Below, piece after piece: positions 35,966 through 46,493 of a stretch of DNA of 64,000 bases. The position numbers and the translations under genes are program-made. Each line of letters opens with the position of its first letter. Position 1 is the stretch's first letter. The notes beneath the pieces are model-generated. The model saw only the letters and a list, made by a program, of their open reading frames with translations. It was not told the DNA's origin and did not search any database. The stretch comes from Marisediminitalea lipolytica (GTDB taxonomy: Bacteria > Pseudomonadota > Gammaproteobacteria > Enterobacterales > Alteromonadaceae), in assembly GCF_001758465.1 (NCBI RefSeq), contig NZ_MJIC01000010.1, positions 558,001-622,000 of the forward strand, read 5' to 3'.

Positions 35966-37753
35966 ATGTTGCTGGTATTTACGCTGTTTGATAAGTGCTG
36001 TTCACACAGAGTAAAAGTCATATTGCTTTTTTGGCTTTTGGGTGGTGTAAACTGTTGTTTTGCCAATACCAATGCCAATTTCATTGCCAGCCAGTTAGCG
36101 CTGGCCGATCAGCTCAAGGTTCGCGACCCTGACCAGTCATTTGCCATTCTGAACACCCTTTCAGGCAGGAAACTGTCGGAACTGCAAAAAGATTACCACC
36201 AGTACCTGGTGGGGTTTAATGCGGCTATCCACAGTGAAATTCCCCGAGCCATAAATCTGATATCCCCGGTAAGCGAGCGCCATCCTGCCGATGAACTGGG
36301 TATGCGAAGCCGTTCAACCTTGCTTAGTTTGTATGGTGGCCTGAAAGACTGGTCAAAAGCGCTTGTGGTGGCCAGTGAGCTGGAGTCCTTACTGGAAAGC
36401 ATGCCGCGTACCCCGCAGTGGCACCTGGCCAATGTGGGGGCTGGCAACTTTTATCTTAAACTGGCCATGTTTGATACTGCGTTCCAACTGTTAGATGAAG
36501 CTTATCAAAGCCAGTCACAGGTAATTGATGAAGAGCTTCGCTGTCGCTATGGCAGTCAGCGTTTGGCTGCATTCATCGGACTGGCAACGGACCAGGTAAA
36601 GCCTGCAATGTTTAACGAAGTGCAGTTACTTTGCTCTTCACTGCCCAGCAGCGTTTACACTCTGGAGTTTGCAATCATCTGGGCCCGCTACCTGATGGAC
36701 TCTGGTCATTATATTGAGGCACTGGCTAAAGCTAACGAGTTTGAACAAGCGATCCTTGATCTTGACTATTTTTATTTCAGGGTAGCACTGCAAAATACTA
36801 AAGCCCGTGCCCTGGTTGCATTAGAACACTATGACAAGGCAGCCGCGATAGTTGATGAATTGTTGGGTTATCCTAACATCACCGACTACCGGGAAGGTTT
36901 TAGCAAGGCTGCGCGGGTCAAGGTGGCGTTGGCATCCAAAGCGCAGGATTATGCCTCCGCCTATAACTGGCAACTGCAAATGGCGGAAATTGAGCGTCAG
37001 CTACAGCTTGAGGAAAAAGCCAAAGCGCTGGCGGTATTCCGGGCAAAGTCCATGCAAAAGGCTGCCGATACAGCTTTGCAATTACTGGCCGATAACCAGG
37101 CACTGCTGCGGGAAGACCTGCGTTATGCAGAACACAAACTCCTTAACCTTTATCTGACCATCGCACTGGTATGCTCGCTTTTACTCGTGGCGGGTTTTGC
37201 ATTTTACCGTATGCGACAACAAAAGCAGACCTGGTTAAAACTGGCGTCTACCGATGCTTTAACCGGGCTGGCAAATCGTCGTCATTTTATCGCCCATATG
37301 GATAACGTATTGCGCAAAAACAGGTTTGTTGCACCTTTAAGTCTTATTCTGTGTGACCTGGATGGGATTAAGCAAATAAATGATACTTATGGCCATCAGG
37401 CCGGTGACTGGGCACTGGAGCAGGTAGGACTGGTGCTCAGGGAATACGCCACAGAAAACACGGTTTGCAGTGCAAGGATTGCTGGCGACGAATTTGTGAT
37501 CTGTCTGGAATCAACATCCGCCGTGACTGCTATGGAATATTGTGACCAGTTACAACAGCACCTGGCTGGTATTGATACCCGGGCGGTTTGTGGCGATATT
37601 TCACTCAGTGCCAGTTTTGGGGTGTGTGATACGGATCAGACAGGGGCAATACTCACTGCGCTAATCAGTGGTGCCGACCTGGCCATGTATCAGGCGAAAA
37701 AAGCCGGTCGGCGACGTGCGGTAATTTATCAGGCGCATTCGCCTGACAAATAA
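35966..37753 (+). CDS. Diguanylate cyclase with TPR-like periplasmic sensor (AGDEF)
   Basis: This paralog of the preceding gene has the same layout. A signal-like N-terminus (VKVILLFWLLGGVNCCFA) precedes a helical TPR-like periplasmic region to about 390. One membrane helix (NLYLTIALVCSLLLVAGFAF) and a C-terminal GGDEF domain follow. The motif reads AGDEF at residues 506-510, with Ala for the first Gly; some AGDEF enzymes are active. LCDLDGIKQINDTYGHQAGD replaces the usual LDLDHFK pattern with DGI. It is separated from the upstream gene by 75 bases. The two probably arose by duplication and diverged. It ends four bases before lipA on the other strand. Confidence 0.87.
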   Translation: MLLVFTLFDKCCSHRVKVILLFWLLGGVNCCFANTNANFIASQLALADQLKVRDPDQSFAILNTLSGRKLSELQKDYHQYLVGFNAAIHSEIPRAINLISPVSERHPADELGMRSRSTLLSLYGGLKDWSKALVVASELESLLESMPRTPQWHLANVGAGNFYLKLAMFDTAFQLLDEAYQSQSQVIDEELRCRYGSQRLAAFIGLATDQVKPAMFNEVQLLCSSLPSSVYTLEFAIIWARYLMDSGHYIEALAKANEFEQAILDLDYFYFRVALQNTKARALVALEHYDKAAAIVDELLGYPNITDYREGFSKAARVKVALASKAQDYASAYNWQLQMAEIERQLQLEEKAKALAVFRAKSMQKAADTALQLLADNQALLREDLRYAEHKLLNLYLTIALVCSLLLVAGFAFYRMRQQKQTWLKLASTDALTGLANRRHFIAHMDNVLRKNRFVAPLSLILCDLDGIKQINDTYGHQAGDWALEQVGLVLREYATENTVCSARIAGDEFVICLESTSAVTAMEYCDQLQQHLAGIDTRAVCGDISLSASFGVCDTDQTGAILTALISGADLAMYQAKKAGRRRAVIYQAHSPDK

Positions 37754-37757
37754 GGTG

Positions 37758-38720
37758 TTATTTCACTTCCTCACCAGCAGCCTGGCGGTCAGCGTGATAA
37801 CTTGAACGTACCATGGGGCCGCAGGCAGCATGCACAAAGCCCAGTTGTTTGGCTGTTTCGCCCAGTGCGTCAAATTCATTAGGGTGCACGTAGCGCTTCA
37901 CCGGGAAGTGATGGCGGCTGGGTTGTAAATATTGCCCCAGGGTAAGCATTTCCACATTATGGGCACGAAGATCCTTAAGCACTTCTTCAATTTCTTCGTT
38001 GGTTTCGCCCATCCCCATCATCAGACCTGACTTGGTTGCTACGTCAGGGTGCTGCTCCTTGAATTTCTTCAATAAATCCAGTGACCACTGATAGTTAGCG
38101 CCTGGCCGGCATTCGCGGTACAAGCGCGGAATGGTTTCCAGGTTATGGTTAAACACATCGGGTGGAGCGTCTTTTAAAATTGCCAGGGCGCGGTCCATTC
38201 GACCACGAAAATCCGGTACCAATACTTCTATTTTGGTCGCTGGGCTGTGTTCGCGAATGGCTTTGATACAATCAACAAAATGCTGCGCACCACCGTCCCG
38301 CAGATCATCGCGGTCAACCGAAGTGATAACAACATATTTAAGCGCCATTTCCTTGATAGTGGTGGCCAGTTTTAACGGCTCTTCGGCGCTGGGAGGCAGC
38401 GGCTTGCCGTGGGCAACATCACAAAACGGGCATCGACGGGTACAGATGTCACCCAAAATCATAAAGGTAGCCGTGCCATGATTAAAACATTCGGCCAGGT
38501 TAGGGCAGCTGGCTTCTTCACATACAGAATGAAGCTTATTTTTGCGTAACGTCTGTTTGATATGGTCAATACGATCGGTGGTACGTGGCAGTTTGATTTT
38601 TATCCATTCTGGTTTGCGCAGCATTTCCTCTTTTTCAGTGGGAATGATGGTAACTGGTATGTGCTTGACCTTTTCATCGTCACGGAGTTTTACTCCGGCT
38701 TTTGCTTTTACGTTACTCAT
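37758..38720 (-). CDS. lipA: Lipoyl synthase
   Basis: LipA is a radical-SAM enzyme that inserts two sulfur atoms into octanoyl groups on lipoyl domains. C67, C72 and C78 ([12 protein letters not shown]) bind the auxiliary cluster that supplies sulfur. C93, C97 and C100 (CTRRCPFC) bind the radical-SAM cluster. The late RSSYHAD holds the conserved Ser that ligates the auxiliary cluster. The length of 320 residues matches E. coli. It overlaps lipB by eight bases, making the lipB-lipA pair coupled. Confidence 0.98.
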   Translation of the reverse strand: MSNVKAKAGVKLRDDEKVKHIPVTIIPTEKEEMLRKPEWIKIKLPRTTDRIDHIKQTLRKNKLHSVCEEASCPNLAECFNHGTATFMILGDICTRRCPFCDVAHGKPLPPSAEEPLKLATTIKEMALKYVVITSVDRDDLRDGGAQHFVDCIKAIREHSPATKIEVLVPDFRGRMDRALAILKDAPPDVFNHNLETIPRLYRECRPGANYQWSLDLLKKFKEQHPDVATKSGLMMGMGETNEEIEEVLKDLRAHNVEMLTLGQYLQPSRHHFPVKRYVHPNEFDALGETAKQLGFVHAACGPMVRSSYHADRQAAGEEVK

Positions 38721-39369
38721 TAAAGCCTTCTATAGTTTGCAATTGCGCCAGTGACAGCTCAGCCTGTAAATGTTTAAGCATGAGTCTGGTCGCGTCTTGA
38801 ATGTTATCCGGCCCGCCTAGACGAGCACAGTCTGTCATTTCCATTCCCTCATAGCCACAGGGATTGATTCGCTGGAAAGGTGACAGGTCCATATTTACAT
38901 TAAGGGCCAGCCCGTGGAAAGAACAACCTTTTCGGATACGCAGGCCCAGTGAACAGATTTTCTGACCGCTAACATAGACACCAGGTGCGTCCGGGCGTGC
39001 ATTGGCGGCAATCCCACTCTCGGCCAGCGTGCTGATAACGGCATTTTCCATAGCCGTAACTAACTCCCGCACACCTAACTTGCGCCGACGAACGTTGAGC
39101 AGCAGATAAATAACCAGCTGACCAGGGCCGTGATAAGTTACCTGACCACCACGGTCTACCTGTACCACCGGAATATCCCCCGGCATCAGTATATGTTCGG
39201 CTTTTCCTGCCTGGCCCTGGGTGAATACGGGATCGTGTTCAACCAGCCATATCTCATCAGCGTTGTCGTCACTACGGGTGTCGGTGAAGCTTTGCATTGC
39301 CTGCCATACCGGCTGGTAGGCACGTCGCCCTAACTGGCGAACAATCACCGTGTCGAGTTGGCTGGTCAC
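38713..39369 (-). CDS. lipB: Octanoyl-[acyl-carrier-protein]-protein octanoyltransferase
   Basis: LipB moves octanoate from acyl carrier protein to the lipoyl domains used by Lip[14 protein letters not shown] at residues 73-85 is the family signature. The catalytic Lys/Cys pair is K137 (in SGQKICS) and C171 (in INPCGYEG). The length of 218 residues is normal. It starts one base after the ybeD stop, and lipA overlaps its end. Confidence 0.98.
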   Translation of the reverse strand: MTSQLDTVIVRQLGRRAYQPVWQAMQSFTDTRSDDNADEIWLVEHDPVFTQGQAGKAEHILMPGDIPVVQVDRGGQVTYHGPGQLVIYLLLNVRRRKLGVRELVTAMENAVISTLAESGIAANARPDAPGVYVSGQKICSLGLRIRKGCSFHGLALNVNMDLSPFQRINPCGYEGMEMTDCARLGGPDNIQDATRLMLKHLQAELSLAQLQTIEGFNE

Positions 39370-39642
39370 TTACAGTACTACTCTCACCAGCTCTATTTTG
39401 GCCAGTTCAGTATAAATTAATTCCATGTGTTCTTTACTGGTAACGGTAACCGCTACTGATACAGAGTGGTAATTCCCTTTAGTGCTTGGTTTAACTTTCG
39501 GCGCGTAATCCCCCGGCGCATGTTCCTGCAAACAGGAAACCACATGGACAGGCAGGTCTTCATGGGCAAGGCCCATTACCTTAAAAGTTTGCACCGTTGG
39601 AAAATCCAGCAGTTCATCAAATCGCGTGTCTAATTTAGTCAC
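39370..39642 (-). CDS. ybeD: YbeD family protein (DUF493)
   Basis: This 90-residue protein has an ACT-like fold (DUF493). It is found next to lipB in many gammaproteobacteria, as here and in E. coli. [11 protein letters not shown] and [18 protein letters not shown] are recognisable family segments. The molecular role is not settled; the fold suggests ligand-binding regulation. It is in line with dacA upstream and lipB directly downstream. Confidence 0.92.
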   Translation of the reverse strand: MTKLDTRFDELLDFPTVQTFKVMGLAHEDLPVHVVSCLQEHAPGDYAPKVKPSTKGNYHSVSVAVTVTSKEHMELIYTELAKIELVRVVL

Positions 39643-39749
39643 TTTGGCTACCTCTCAAAAATATCACGGCACGAATTTTACCAATTCGTGCCATGCTTCA
39701 CCAGATTACCCCGTGGTATTCCGGTGGTATTGAACGCTATTACGCGGCG

Positions 39750-40946
39750 TTAATCGTTAAGGCCCAGTTTCAGGGTAATATAATCCATTAATTGATCAAA
39801 CATGCCGCCTTCTTTCACTTCCTGTAATGTTACCAGGGGGTATTGCGCGACATCTTCACCATCCAGTTGCAGATACAGCGTACCCACGACTTCACCTTTG
39901 GCCAGTGGGGCTTCCAGGTTTTTATCTAATTCAAAGTTAGCCTCTAAATTGGCCACTTGTCCACGAGGGATAGTAATTGGTGTGGACTGATTAATGCCCA
40001 GGTCCACAGTATCGCGATCACCCATGTAGATCCGGTGCGAAACAAAGCTGTCGCCTGCTTTGTATGGGGTTACCGTTTCATAAAAACGGAAACCATAGCG
40101 CAGCAGTTTTTTGTTCTCTTCCTTACGGGCTCGCTCGCTTTCAGTGCCCATCACGACAGAGATAAGACGCATGTCACCCTGTGTGGCAGAGGTAATCAAA
40201 GAATAACCGGCATCTGAGGTATGGCCGGTTTTAATGCCGTCTACGTTCAGACTCTGGTCCCACAGCAGGCTGTTACGGTTATATTGCTTAATACCGTTGT
40301 AAGTAAATTCTTTCTCGCTGTAAATTTTGTACATCTCAGGCGTTTCTTCCACCAGCGCCCGGGACAGGTTGGCCATGTCGCGTGGTGAGGTGTAGTGATC
40401 CGGATCGTGCAGGCCGTGAGCATTAACAAAATGGCTGGCTGTCATGCCCAAGTTTGCTGCGTGGGCATTCATCATACTGGCAAACGCGCTCTCTGAACCG
40501 GCAATATGTTCTGCCATGGCAACACAGGCATCGTTACCAGACTGCACGATAATGCCTCGTAGCAGGTCATGCACAGTTACTATGGTACCCACTTCAATAA
40601 ACATTTTGGACGAATCCGGGAAGTTCTTGGCCCATGCATTCTCAGAAATTTTCACTTCGTCATCTAACGAAATATTACCCGCCTGAATTTCCTTACCGAT
40701 AACATAAACGGTCATGATCTTAGTCAGACTGGCAGGGGCAAGCTGCATATCAGCATTTTGTTCTGCAATGCTGGTGCCGGTTTCGTAGTCCAGTAAAACA
40801 AAGCCGGAGGCGGCCACACTGGGTGGTGGAGGGATCACGACTGCTGCCCTGGCCAACTGCCAGCAAACGCTGGCGAGTGACAGCACAATGCCAAAGAGCA
40901 AAGAAGAGGTGAATGACGGTTTAGCGCGCTTTATTATAGTATGCAT
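39750..40946 (-). CDS. dacA: D-alanyl-D-alanine carboxypeptidase (PBP5/6 type)
   Basis: DacA removes the terminal D-Ala from peptidoglycan stem peptides in the periplasm. Counting from the ATG at 40946, the active-site SLTK is at 73-76, SGN at 136-138 and KTG at 239-241. A signal peptide ends near QLARAAVV. A C-terminal beta domain and an amphipathic helix (FDQLMDYITLKLG) that anchors it to the membrane follow. The frame is open from 40994, but the extra 16 residues are not signal-like. The length of 398 residues is near E. coli DacA (403). Confidence 0.96.
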   Translation of the reverse strand: MHTIIKRAKPSFTSSLLFGIVLSLASVCWQLARAAVVIPPPPSVAASGFVLLDYETGTSIAEQNADMQLAPASLTKIMTVYVIGKEIQAGNISLDDEVKISENAWAKNFPDSSKMFIEVGTIVTVHDLLRGIIVQSGNDACVAMAEHIAGSESAFASMMNAHAANLGMTASHFVNAHGLHDPDHYTSPRDMANLSRALVEETPEMYKIYSEKEFTYNGIKQYNRNSLLWDQSLNVDGIKTGHTSDAGYSLITSATQGDMRLISVVMGTESERARKEENKKLLRYGFRFYETVTPYKAGDSFVSHRIYMGDRDTVDLGINQSTPITIPRGQVANLEANFELDKNLEAPLAKGEVVGTLYLQLDGEDVAQYPLVTLQEVKEGGMFDQLMDYITLKLGLND

Positions 40947-41071
40947 GTATCTACCGTTTGTGTTGAAAGCGAAAATCGGTTGTATCGGGGGCATTTTAAC
41001 GTATGCCGCAAGCTTGGACTAGAGTCGGGGCAAAAAGTTTAATTTCAATAACCACAGCGTAATTATTACGC

Positions 41072-41992
41072 CTACAAATTGGCGGCTATCTTATACGCGC
41101 CTGGATAGCCATTTTGTTTGAGCTCTTCTAATAACATGTTGAGTTTGAAACGGTCGGTGAGTGGTCCTAAGCGCAGACGGTAAATATCATTGATTAACGG
41201 AAACTCCGCAGGTACCTGATAGAGTGACGACAGTCCATTTGAGAGCTGACGGGCTCGCTGAATATCGGTTAGCGCCGCCACCTGGATGTAATAGCCCTGA
41301 GACGCCGCCTGAGCTTTTGTTACTGCGGTTGGTTGTTGTGGACTGACCTCGTCATTCGCTGGTATCTCAGCGGGTTGACTGGCTGCCTGCAAACTTTGTT
41401 CTTCAGGTAACTCGCCTGCAAACAGCGCATAGGGTACCGGCGCCTGGGTACCAACAGTTACCATATCCTGCTGGTCCACATGAATGACTTCCAGTTTTAC
41501 CCGGGTGGTTCCATGCTGGTGAAAGCCGAGTTTTTTGGCGGCAGCGTAGGATAAATCGATGATACGTTCGGAATGAAACGGACCACGGTCGTTGACCCGC
41601 ACAATCGCTGCCCGCTTATTGTCAAGATTGGTCACTTTTACATAGGACGGCAAGGGCAGGGTTTTGTGCGCCGCCGTCATACCAAACATATCGTACACTT
41701 CACCGTTGGAGGTGATATGGCCATGAAATTTTTGTCCGTACCAGGAGGCAAAACCTTCGGCGGTATAGCCTTTACCAGACAATAATGGTGTGTATGACTC
41801 GCCAAACACTTCATAGGGCAGGTTATTTTGTTCGCGATAAGGTTCGTAACGAGGCGTGGCATCCTGCATATCTGGTTCGTCATAAACGAAATCCGGCGCC
41901 GAGTCCTGCGCCTGACTATAGCGTGAAGGAGCCTGACAACCCGTAAGCAGCGCCAATGTGCAAAGCGAAATAACTAATGAAGACCGTGTCAT
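41072..41992 (-). CDS. rlpA: RlpA family septal-ring lipoprotein
   Basis: RlpA is an outer-membrane lipoprotein; in Pseudomonas it is a lytic transglycosylase acting on glycan strands lacking stem peptides. The lipobox LLTGC places the lipidated Cys at 19. A double-psi beta-barrel runs from about 75 to 170 (EGFASWYGQKFHGHITSNGE, and VNDRGPFHSERIIDLS). A SPOR domain ends the protein (about 230-306, YYIQVAALTD), which binds denuded septal peptidoglycan. Its ATG overlaps the rodA stop. Confidence 0.96.
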   Translation of the reverse strand: MTRSSLVISLCTLALLTGCQAPSRYSQAQDSAPDFVYDEPDMQDATPRYEPYREQNNLPYEVFGESYTPLLSGKGYTAEGFASWYGQKFHGHITSNGEVYDMFGMTAAHKTLPLPSYVKVTNLDNKRAAIVRVNDRGPFHSERIIDLSYAAAKKLGFHQHGTTRVKLEVIHVDQQDMVTVGTQAPVPYALFAGELPEEQSLQAASQPAEIPANDEVSPQQPTAVTKAQAASQGYYIQVAALTDIQRARQLSNGLSSLYQVPAEFPLINDIYRLRLGPLTDRFKLNMLLEELKQNGYPGAYKIAANL

Positions 41993-43107
41993 TACCGCGA
42001 TAACAGCCGTTTTTGAGTACCAATGCCCATAAGAATGCCAAATCCGGCCAGCAATGTCACCATCGAGGTGCCGCCGTAACTGACTAAAGGCAAGGGGACT
42101 CCTACCACCGGCAGAATACCGGATACCATGCCCATGTTAACAAACACATAAACAAAAAAGGTGAGGGTGATACTTCCCGCCAACAGCTTGCTGTAGGCAT
42201 TCTGCGCGCGTACTGCCAGCATTAACCCCCGCACAATGATAAATAAATATATGGCGAGCAGAATCAATACCCCGGTGAGACCAAACTCTTCGCTGAATAC
42301 CGCAAAAATAAAGTCAGTGTGCCGCTCGGGCAAAAATTCCAGCTGTGATTGTGTGCCCTGGAGCCAGCCTTTGCCTTCCAGACCACCAGAGCCGATGGCG
42401 ATTTTGGACTGGATAATGTGGTAACCAGAGCCCAGTGGGTCACTTTCCGGGTTCATAAAGGTGATGACCCGTTGCTTTTGATAATCCTGCATCAGGAAAA
42501 ACCACATGATCGGCAGAAACGCACCGCCCAATCCGGCCACAATGGTGATCAGGCGCCAGCTCATTCCGGCCAGAAATATAGCAAAAATACCGGAGCTGGC
42601 AATGAGTAGCGAGGTACCCAGATCAGGTTGTTTGGCAATTAAGATTGTAGGAACGAACACCAGCGTAAAACTGATTAGTATTTGTGGCAGGTGGGGCGGA
42701 AGGGTAAATTTACTGATATACCAGGCTACCATCATGGGTACTGCCAGTTTCATGGCTTCAGAAGGTTGAAAGCGGACGAATCCCAAATCCAGCCAGCGCT
42801 GTGCACCTTTGCCTACATCACCAAACACCAGTACCCCGATCAGCATTAATATCCCCGCGCCATAGGCGTAGATACTCAGGCGCCGAAAGGCCATTGGCGG
42901 TACCTGAGCCAGCACCACCATTACGCCCAGCGCAATGCCCAGGCGCACCATCTGGCGCTCGATGAGTGCCATGTCCTGGCCGCCGGCTGAATAGATGGTC
43001 ACTAAACCAACGCCCATTAACACCAGCAGGCCGAGCATGAGGGGAATATCAATGTGAAATCGATCCCAAATGCTGAAGTGATTCTCTTTTATGGTACTGC
43101 GTTTCAA
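41992..43107 (-). CDS. rodA: Rod-shape peptidoglycan glycosyltransferase RodA
   Basis: RodA is the SEDS-family glycan polymerase of the elongasome, working with PBP2. It has 371 residues and about ten membrane helices. Family segments include [38 protein letters not shown] and [12 protein letters not shown]. It overlaps mrdA by four bases and rlpA by one, so the elongation genes are translationally coupled. Confidence 0.97.
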   Translation of the reverse strand: MKRSTIKENHFSIWDRFHIDIPLMLGLLVLMGVGLVTIYSAGGQDMALIERQMVRLGIALGVMVVLAQVPPMAFRRLSIYAYGAGILMLIGVLVFGDVGKGAQRWLDLGFVRFQPSEAMKLAVPMMVAWYISKFTLPPHLPQILISFTLVFVPTILIAKQPDLGTSLLIASSGIFAIFLAGMSWRLITIVAGLGGAFLPIMWFFLMQDYQKQRVITFMNPESDPLGSGYHIIQSKIAIGSGGLEGKGWLQGTQSQLEFLPERHTDFIFAVFSEEFGLTGVLILLAIYLFIIVRGLMLAVRAQNAYSKLLAGSITLTFFVYVFVNMGMVSGILPVVGVPLPLVSYGGTSMVTLLAGFGILMGIGTQKRLLSR

Positions 43108-45011
43108 TGCCCTGGTTCTCCATTGTTAGCGGATTGACTGGCAAAGAGTTCCGGCTGATACAGTCTAAAATAAGCATCCATCATCTGACGGGCAATCGGG
43201 GCCGCATTTTTACTGCCACCACCGGCGTTCTCCAGCACAACTGCTACAGTTATCTCGGGTTTATCATAGGGGGCGTAGCCGACATACATAGCGTTATCCC
43301 GCAGGCGCTCATCGACTTTTTCGGCATCGTATTCTTCTCCCTGTGCTACCGAGAATAACTGAGCTGTACCAGTCTTACCGGCCGAAATGTAGGGGGTTTT
43401 GGCGAAGGCAAAGCGAGCGCCGCCGTATTCGCCGTTTACCACTTCGTACATGGCATGCTGAACGGCATCCCAGTTATCCTGATTAACAATCTCGATGGGA
43501 CGCAAAAACTTGAGTTGTTCGGGGGTAAGCTGGCCATCAGCGTTACGGTATCCCTGTAAAATCTGCGGGACGAAACGAGCGCCGTAATTAACCAGGGCGT
43601 TAGTGGCATGGATCAGTTGAATGGGGGTAATGGTCCAGTACCCCTGACCGATACCCACGGCAATGGTGTCACCTATATACCAGGGCTGGTTAAAGCGGGC
43701 TTGTTTCCAGCCACGGCTGGGTAGGTTGGCGTCACTTTCTTCATACAAATCTATCCCGGTATAATCACCAAAACCAAATTCAGACATGTAGTCGCTGATT
43801 TTATCGATTCCCATCTCATAAGCCAGCTCATAAAAATAGGTGTCGCAGGAAACTTCGATGGCTTTGGCTAAATCAACATCGCCATGACCCCATTTACGCC
43901 AGTCGCGCCAAACGTGAGTTACATTAGGTAAGCGGTATTGTCCGGTATCTTTAATCGTGTACTCCTGGGTTACCGTGTTGGTTTCCAGGCCAAGTAAACC
44001 CAACAGGGGTTTAACCGTTGAGGCCGGAGGATACTGACCCTGGGTCGCCCGGTTGATTAACGGGCGATCCGGTGAGTTAAGCAGGGCCGAATAGTTTTTA
44101 CTGCTGATGCCGTGGACAAACAGATTAGGGTCGTAACCCGGATTGGAATACATGGCCAGAATGCCGCCGGTGAGTGCCGAGGAAATAATTACGGTGCCAC
44201 GCTGCTCTTTCAGTGCCTCCTGGGCGGCCAGTTGCAGTCGAATGTCGATATTCAGGACAATATCCCGGCCTGGGGTCGGCGGTTCGACGTCCAGGGTGCG
44301 AATGATGCGTCCCTGACTGTTCACTTCTACCTGCTGATAGCCCACTTTGCCGTGTAAAATATCTTCGTGGTATTTTTCTATGCCAAGCTTACCGATGTCG
44401 TAGGTTGCAGCATAGTTGGCTTCTTGCCCGGCCACCTGGATTTTTTGCAGGTCTTTTTTGTTGATTTTAGACACATAACCGAGGGCATGGGTCAGGGTAT
44501 CCTGATAGGGGTAATAGCGCGCCAGCCGGGCTTCAATAGAAGCGCCCGGAAAGCGATGACTGCGACTGGCAAACCGCGCAACTTCCTCTTCGCTTAACCT
44601 GCTGCGCAGAGCAACCGGTTTAAACCGGCGCTGACGGCGCAGGGCTTGTCTGAAGTCTTCGACTTCCTCGTCGGTGATCCCCATCAGCGTTTGCAACTGA
44701 CTAAGAGTGTCATCCAGGTTGTCCACTTGCTCGGGCACGATTTCGAGACTGTAGACGGGTCTGTTTTCAGCCAGCAAAACGCCGTTGCGGTCGTAAATCA
44801 GGCCGCGATTCGGTGCAATAGGCAGCACTTTAATGCGATTGCCATTAGAACGGGTCTGATAGTCGTCAAAGTGCTTTACCTGCAGGTAATACAGGTTGCT
44901 CACTACCATGGCTAACAGCAATATAACAATAAGACCGGCGATCACGGCGCGGCGGGCAAATAAATTAGCCTCAGCGGTATGATCGCGGATGGTCTGGCGC
45001 TTAATGGGCAT
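43104..45011 (-). CDS. mrdA: Penicillin-binding protein 2 (elongasome transpeptidase)
   Basis: PBP2 cross-links peptidoglycan during lateral wall growth, paired with RodA. The order is a cytosolic tail, a single membrane anchor ([20 protein letters not shown]), a pedestal domain and the transpeptidase domain. The nucleophile is S331 in STVK (331-334). SCD (in [11 protein letters not shown]) and KTGTAQ complete the penicillin-binding motifs. The length of 635 residues matches E. coli. It begins three bases after the rlmH stop. Confidence 0.97.
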   Translation of the reverse strand: MPIKRQTIRDHTAEANLFARRAVIAGLIVILLLAMVVSNLYYLQVKHFDDYQTRSNGNRIKVLPIAPNRGLIYDRNGVLLAENRPVYSLEIVPEQVDNLDDTLSQLQTLMGITDEEVEDFRQALRRQRRFKPVALRSRLSEEEVARFASRSHRFPGASIEARLARYYPYQDTLTHALGYVSKINKKDLQKIQVAGQEANYAATYDIGKLGIEKYHEDILHGKVGYQQVEVNSQGRIIRTLDVEPPTPGRDIVLNIDIRLQLAAQEALKEQRGTVIISSALTGGILAMYSNPGYDPNLFVHGISSKNYSALLNSPDRPLINRATQGQYPPASTVKPLLGLLGLETNTVTQEYTIKDTGQYRLPNVTHVWRDWRKWGHGDVDLAKAIEVSCDTYFYELAYEMGIDKISDYMSEFGFGDYTGIDLYEESDANLPSRGWKQARFNQPWYIGDTIAVGIGQGYWTITPIQLIHATNALVNYGARFVPQILQGYRNADGQLTPEQLKFLRPIEIVNQDNWDAVQHAMYEVVNGEYGGARFAFAKTPYISAGKTGTAQLFSVAQGEEYDAEKVDERLRDNAMYVGYAPYDKPEITVAVVLENAGGGSKNAAPIARQMMDAYFRLYQPELFASQSANNGEPGH

Positions 45012-45014
45012 GCA

Positions 45015-45485
45015 TTATTCCCGGTGATACGGATGGTTTTGGGTAACCGACCACGCCCGGTATAAGGACTCTGCCACAATAATACGGACTAACGGGTGGG
45101 GCAATGTTAAAGGTGACAAAGACCAGCGCTGTTCCGCCAGCGCACAGCATGCCGGATCCAGCCCTTCCGGCCCGCCAATCAGCAGGCTGATATCGCGACC
45201 GTCCATTTTCCAGCTGTCCAGCTGACGGGCAAGGGTAGGGGTGTCCCAGGGCTTGCCGGTCACTTCCAGCGTAACGACTTTGTCTGATTTGCCGATGGCG
45301 GCAATCATGGCCTCGCCTTCCTTTTGCAGGATACGTTTGATATCGGCGTTTTTACCCCGTTTACCGGGCGCGATTTCGGTAAATGAAACCGGCATATCGG
45401 CGGGAAAACGGCGTAGAAATTCGTTGGTACCCGTGTTTACCCAGTCAGGCATTTTATTGCCTACTGCAATAACCTGTATGCGCAC
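45015..45485 (-). CDS. rlmH: 23S rRNA pseudouridine-1915 N3-methyltransferase
   Basis: RlmH methylates pseudouridine 1915 in helix 69 of 23S rRNA, using SAM through a SPOUT knot. The 156-residue length, the GGPEGLDPA motif and the C-terminal [22 protein letters not shown] region (here seen in parts) are diagnostic. It lies between rsfS and mrdA as in E. coli. Confidence 0.97.
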   Translation of the reverse strand: MRIQVIAVGNKMPDWVNTGTNEFLRRFPADMPVSFTEIAPGKRGKNADIKRILQKEGEAMIAAIGKSDKVVTLEVTGKPWDTPTLARQLDSWKMDGRDISLLIGGPEGLDPACCALAEQRWSLSPLTLPHPLVRIIVAESLYRAWSVTQNHPYHRE

Positions 45486-45513
45486 AGCTAACTAACTCCG
45501 TGTCGATTAAGGG

Positions 45514-45831
45514 TTAACCCCACAGTTTCTCTAACTGATAAAAGTCCCGCGCTTCATCCTGCATAACATGCACGATGATTTCACCGAGGTCGACTAACAC
45601 CCATTCACCGGTTTCTTTTCCTTCCACACTTAACGGGGCGTGACCGGCGTGTTTGGCTTCCAGCTGTACGTGTTCGGCAATAGAACTGACATGGCGTTTG
45701 GAATTACCCGAACAAATTACCATAGTGTCAGTTACCGTTGATTTTCCCTTGACGTCTAATTCAACAATATCCCGTCCTTTCATATCGTCGATTTTATCCA
45801 GGATAAAGGCTTTTAGCTGCTCGTGTTGCAA
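45514..45831 (-). CDS. rsfS: Ribosomal silencing factor RsfS
   Basis: RsfS binds ribosomal protein uL14 and blocks subunit joining when nutrients are low. The 105-residue protein shows DIVELDVKGKSTVTDTMVI near residue 20 and ETGEWVLVDLGEIIVHVMQD later, both typical of the Iojap/DUF143 family. It overlaps the end of nadD by 19 bases, which suggests tight coupling. Confidence 0.97.
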   Translation of the reverse strand: MQHEQLKAFILDKIDDMKGRDIVELDVKGKSTVTDTMVICSGNSKRHVSSIAEHVQLEAKHAGHAPLSVEGKETGEWVLVDLGEIIVHVMQDEARDFYQLEKLWG

Positions 45832-46493
45832 AAGGTCTCCTCGCTGACACCTGTGGTGCCATATAACTCATGTTGTTTAATATAGTGCAGGACTGCCGGG
45901 TTTAGCCAGTCGGTCACGACACTGCTACTGGTTTGATTTGTTGCCAGAGCATTACGTAACAGGGTGGAAGACACCGCGTAATCCTGACTCTCTGTTATGT
46001 AAACTAACCCGGCGGGCAGGCGGTGAAAATCCGCCAGCTGATCACTTTTATGGGTATCCAGCCATGCCTGTAATTGTTCATCCGGCTTACCCGGGCTGGC
46101 GGGTCTTCTCATAACCACGATATGGCAGTAATCGGTCAGTGATTGCCATTGATACCAGCTGGGCAGATTATACAGTGAATCTTCGCCCAACAGAAAAAAC
46201 AATGGTGCGTCACCATACCTTGTGCGTAAATGCTGTAAGGTTTTTAGCGTATATGAGGGCGCTGGTAACGACAGTTCCAGCGGCTCCACATAGAGTCTCG
46301 GTTCGTTCTCACACTCCAGTTCCAGCATTGCCAGGCGATGTTGTGTATCCGTCTGCGGGGCTGTTTTATGCGGAGGCAGTTTACAAGGCAGCAAGCCCAG
46401 TCGGTCTACGCCAATCGCTGTAATTGCCTCAAGCCCCGCATTAATATGCCCCTGATGCGGTGGATTGAAGGTGCCTCCCAGTAACGCCCGCAT
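45813..46493 (-). CDS. nadD: Nicotinate-nucleotide adenylyltransferase
   Basis: NadD adenylates nicotinic acid mononucleotide in NAD synthesis. The nucleotidyltransferase motif GGTFNPPHQGH at residues 6-16 carries the HxGH pair H13 and H16. SSTLLRNAL near the C-terminus is the ISSTxxR-like second motif. The length of 226 residues is slightly longer than E. coli (213). Its start overlaps the holA stop by one base. Confidence 0.96.
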   Translation of the reverse strand: MRALLGGTFNPPHQGHINAGLEAITAIGVDRLGLLPCKLPPHKTAPQTDTQHRLAMLELECENEPRLYVEPLELSLPAPSYTLKTLQHLRTRYGDAPLFFLLGEDSLYNLPSWYQWQSLTDYCHIVVMRRPASPGKPDEQLQAWLDTHKSDQLADFHRLPAGLVYITESQDYAVSSTLLRNALATNQTSSSVVTDWLNPAVLHYIKQHELYGTTGVSEETFCNTSS

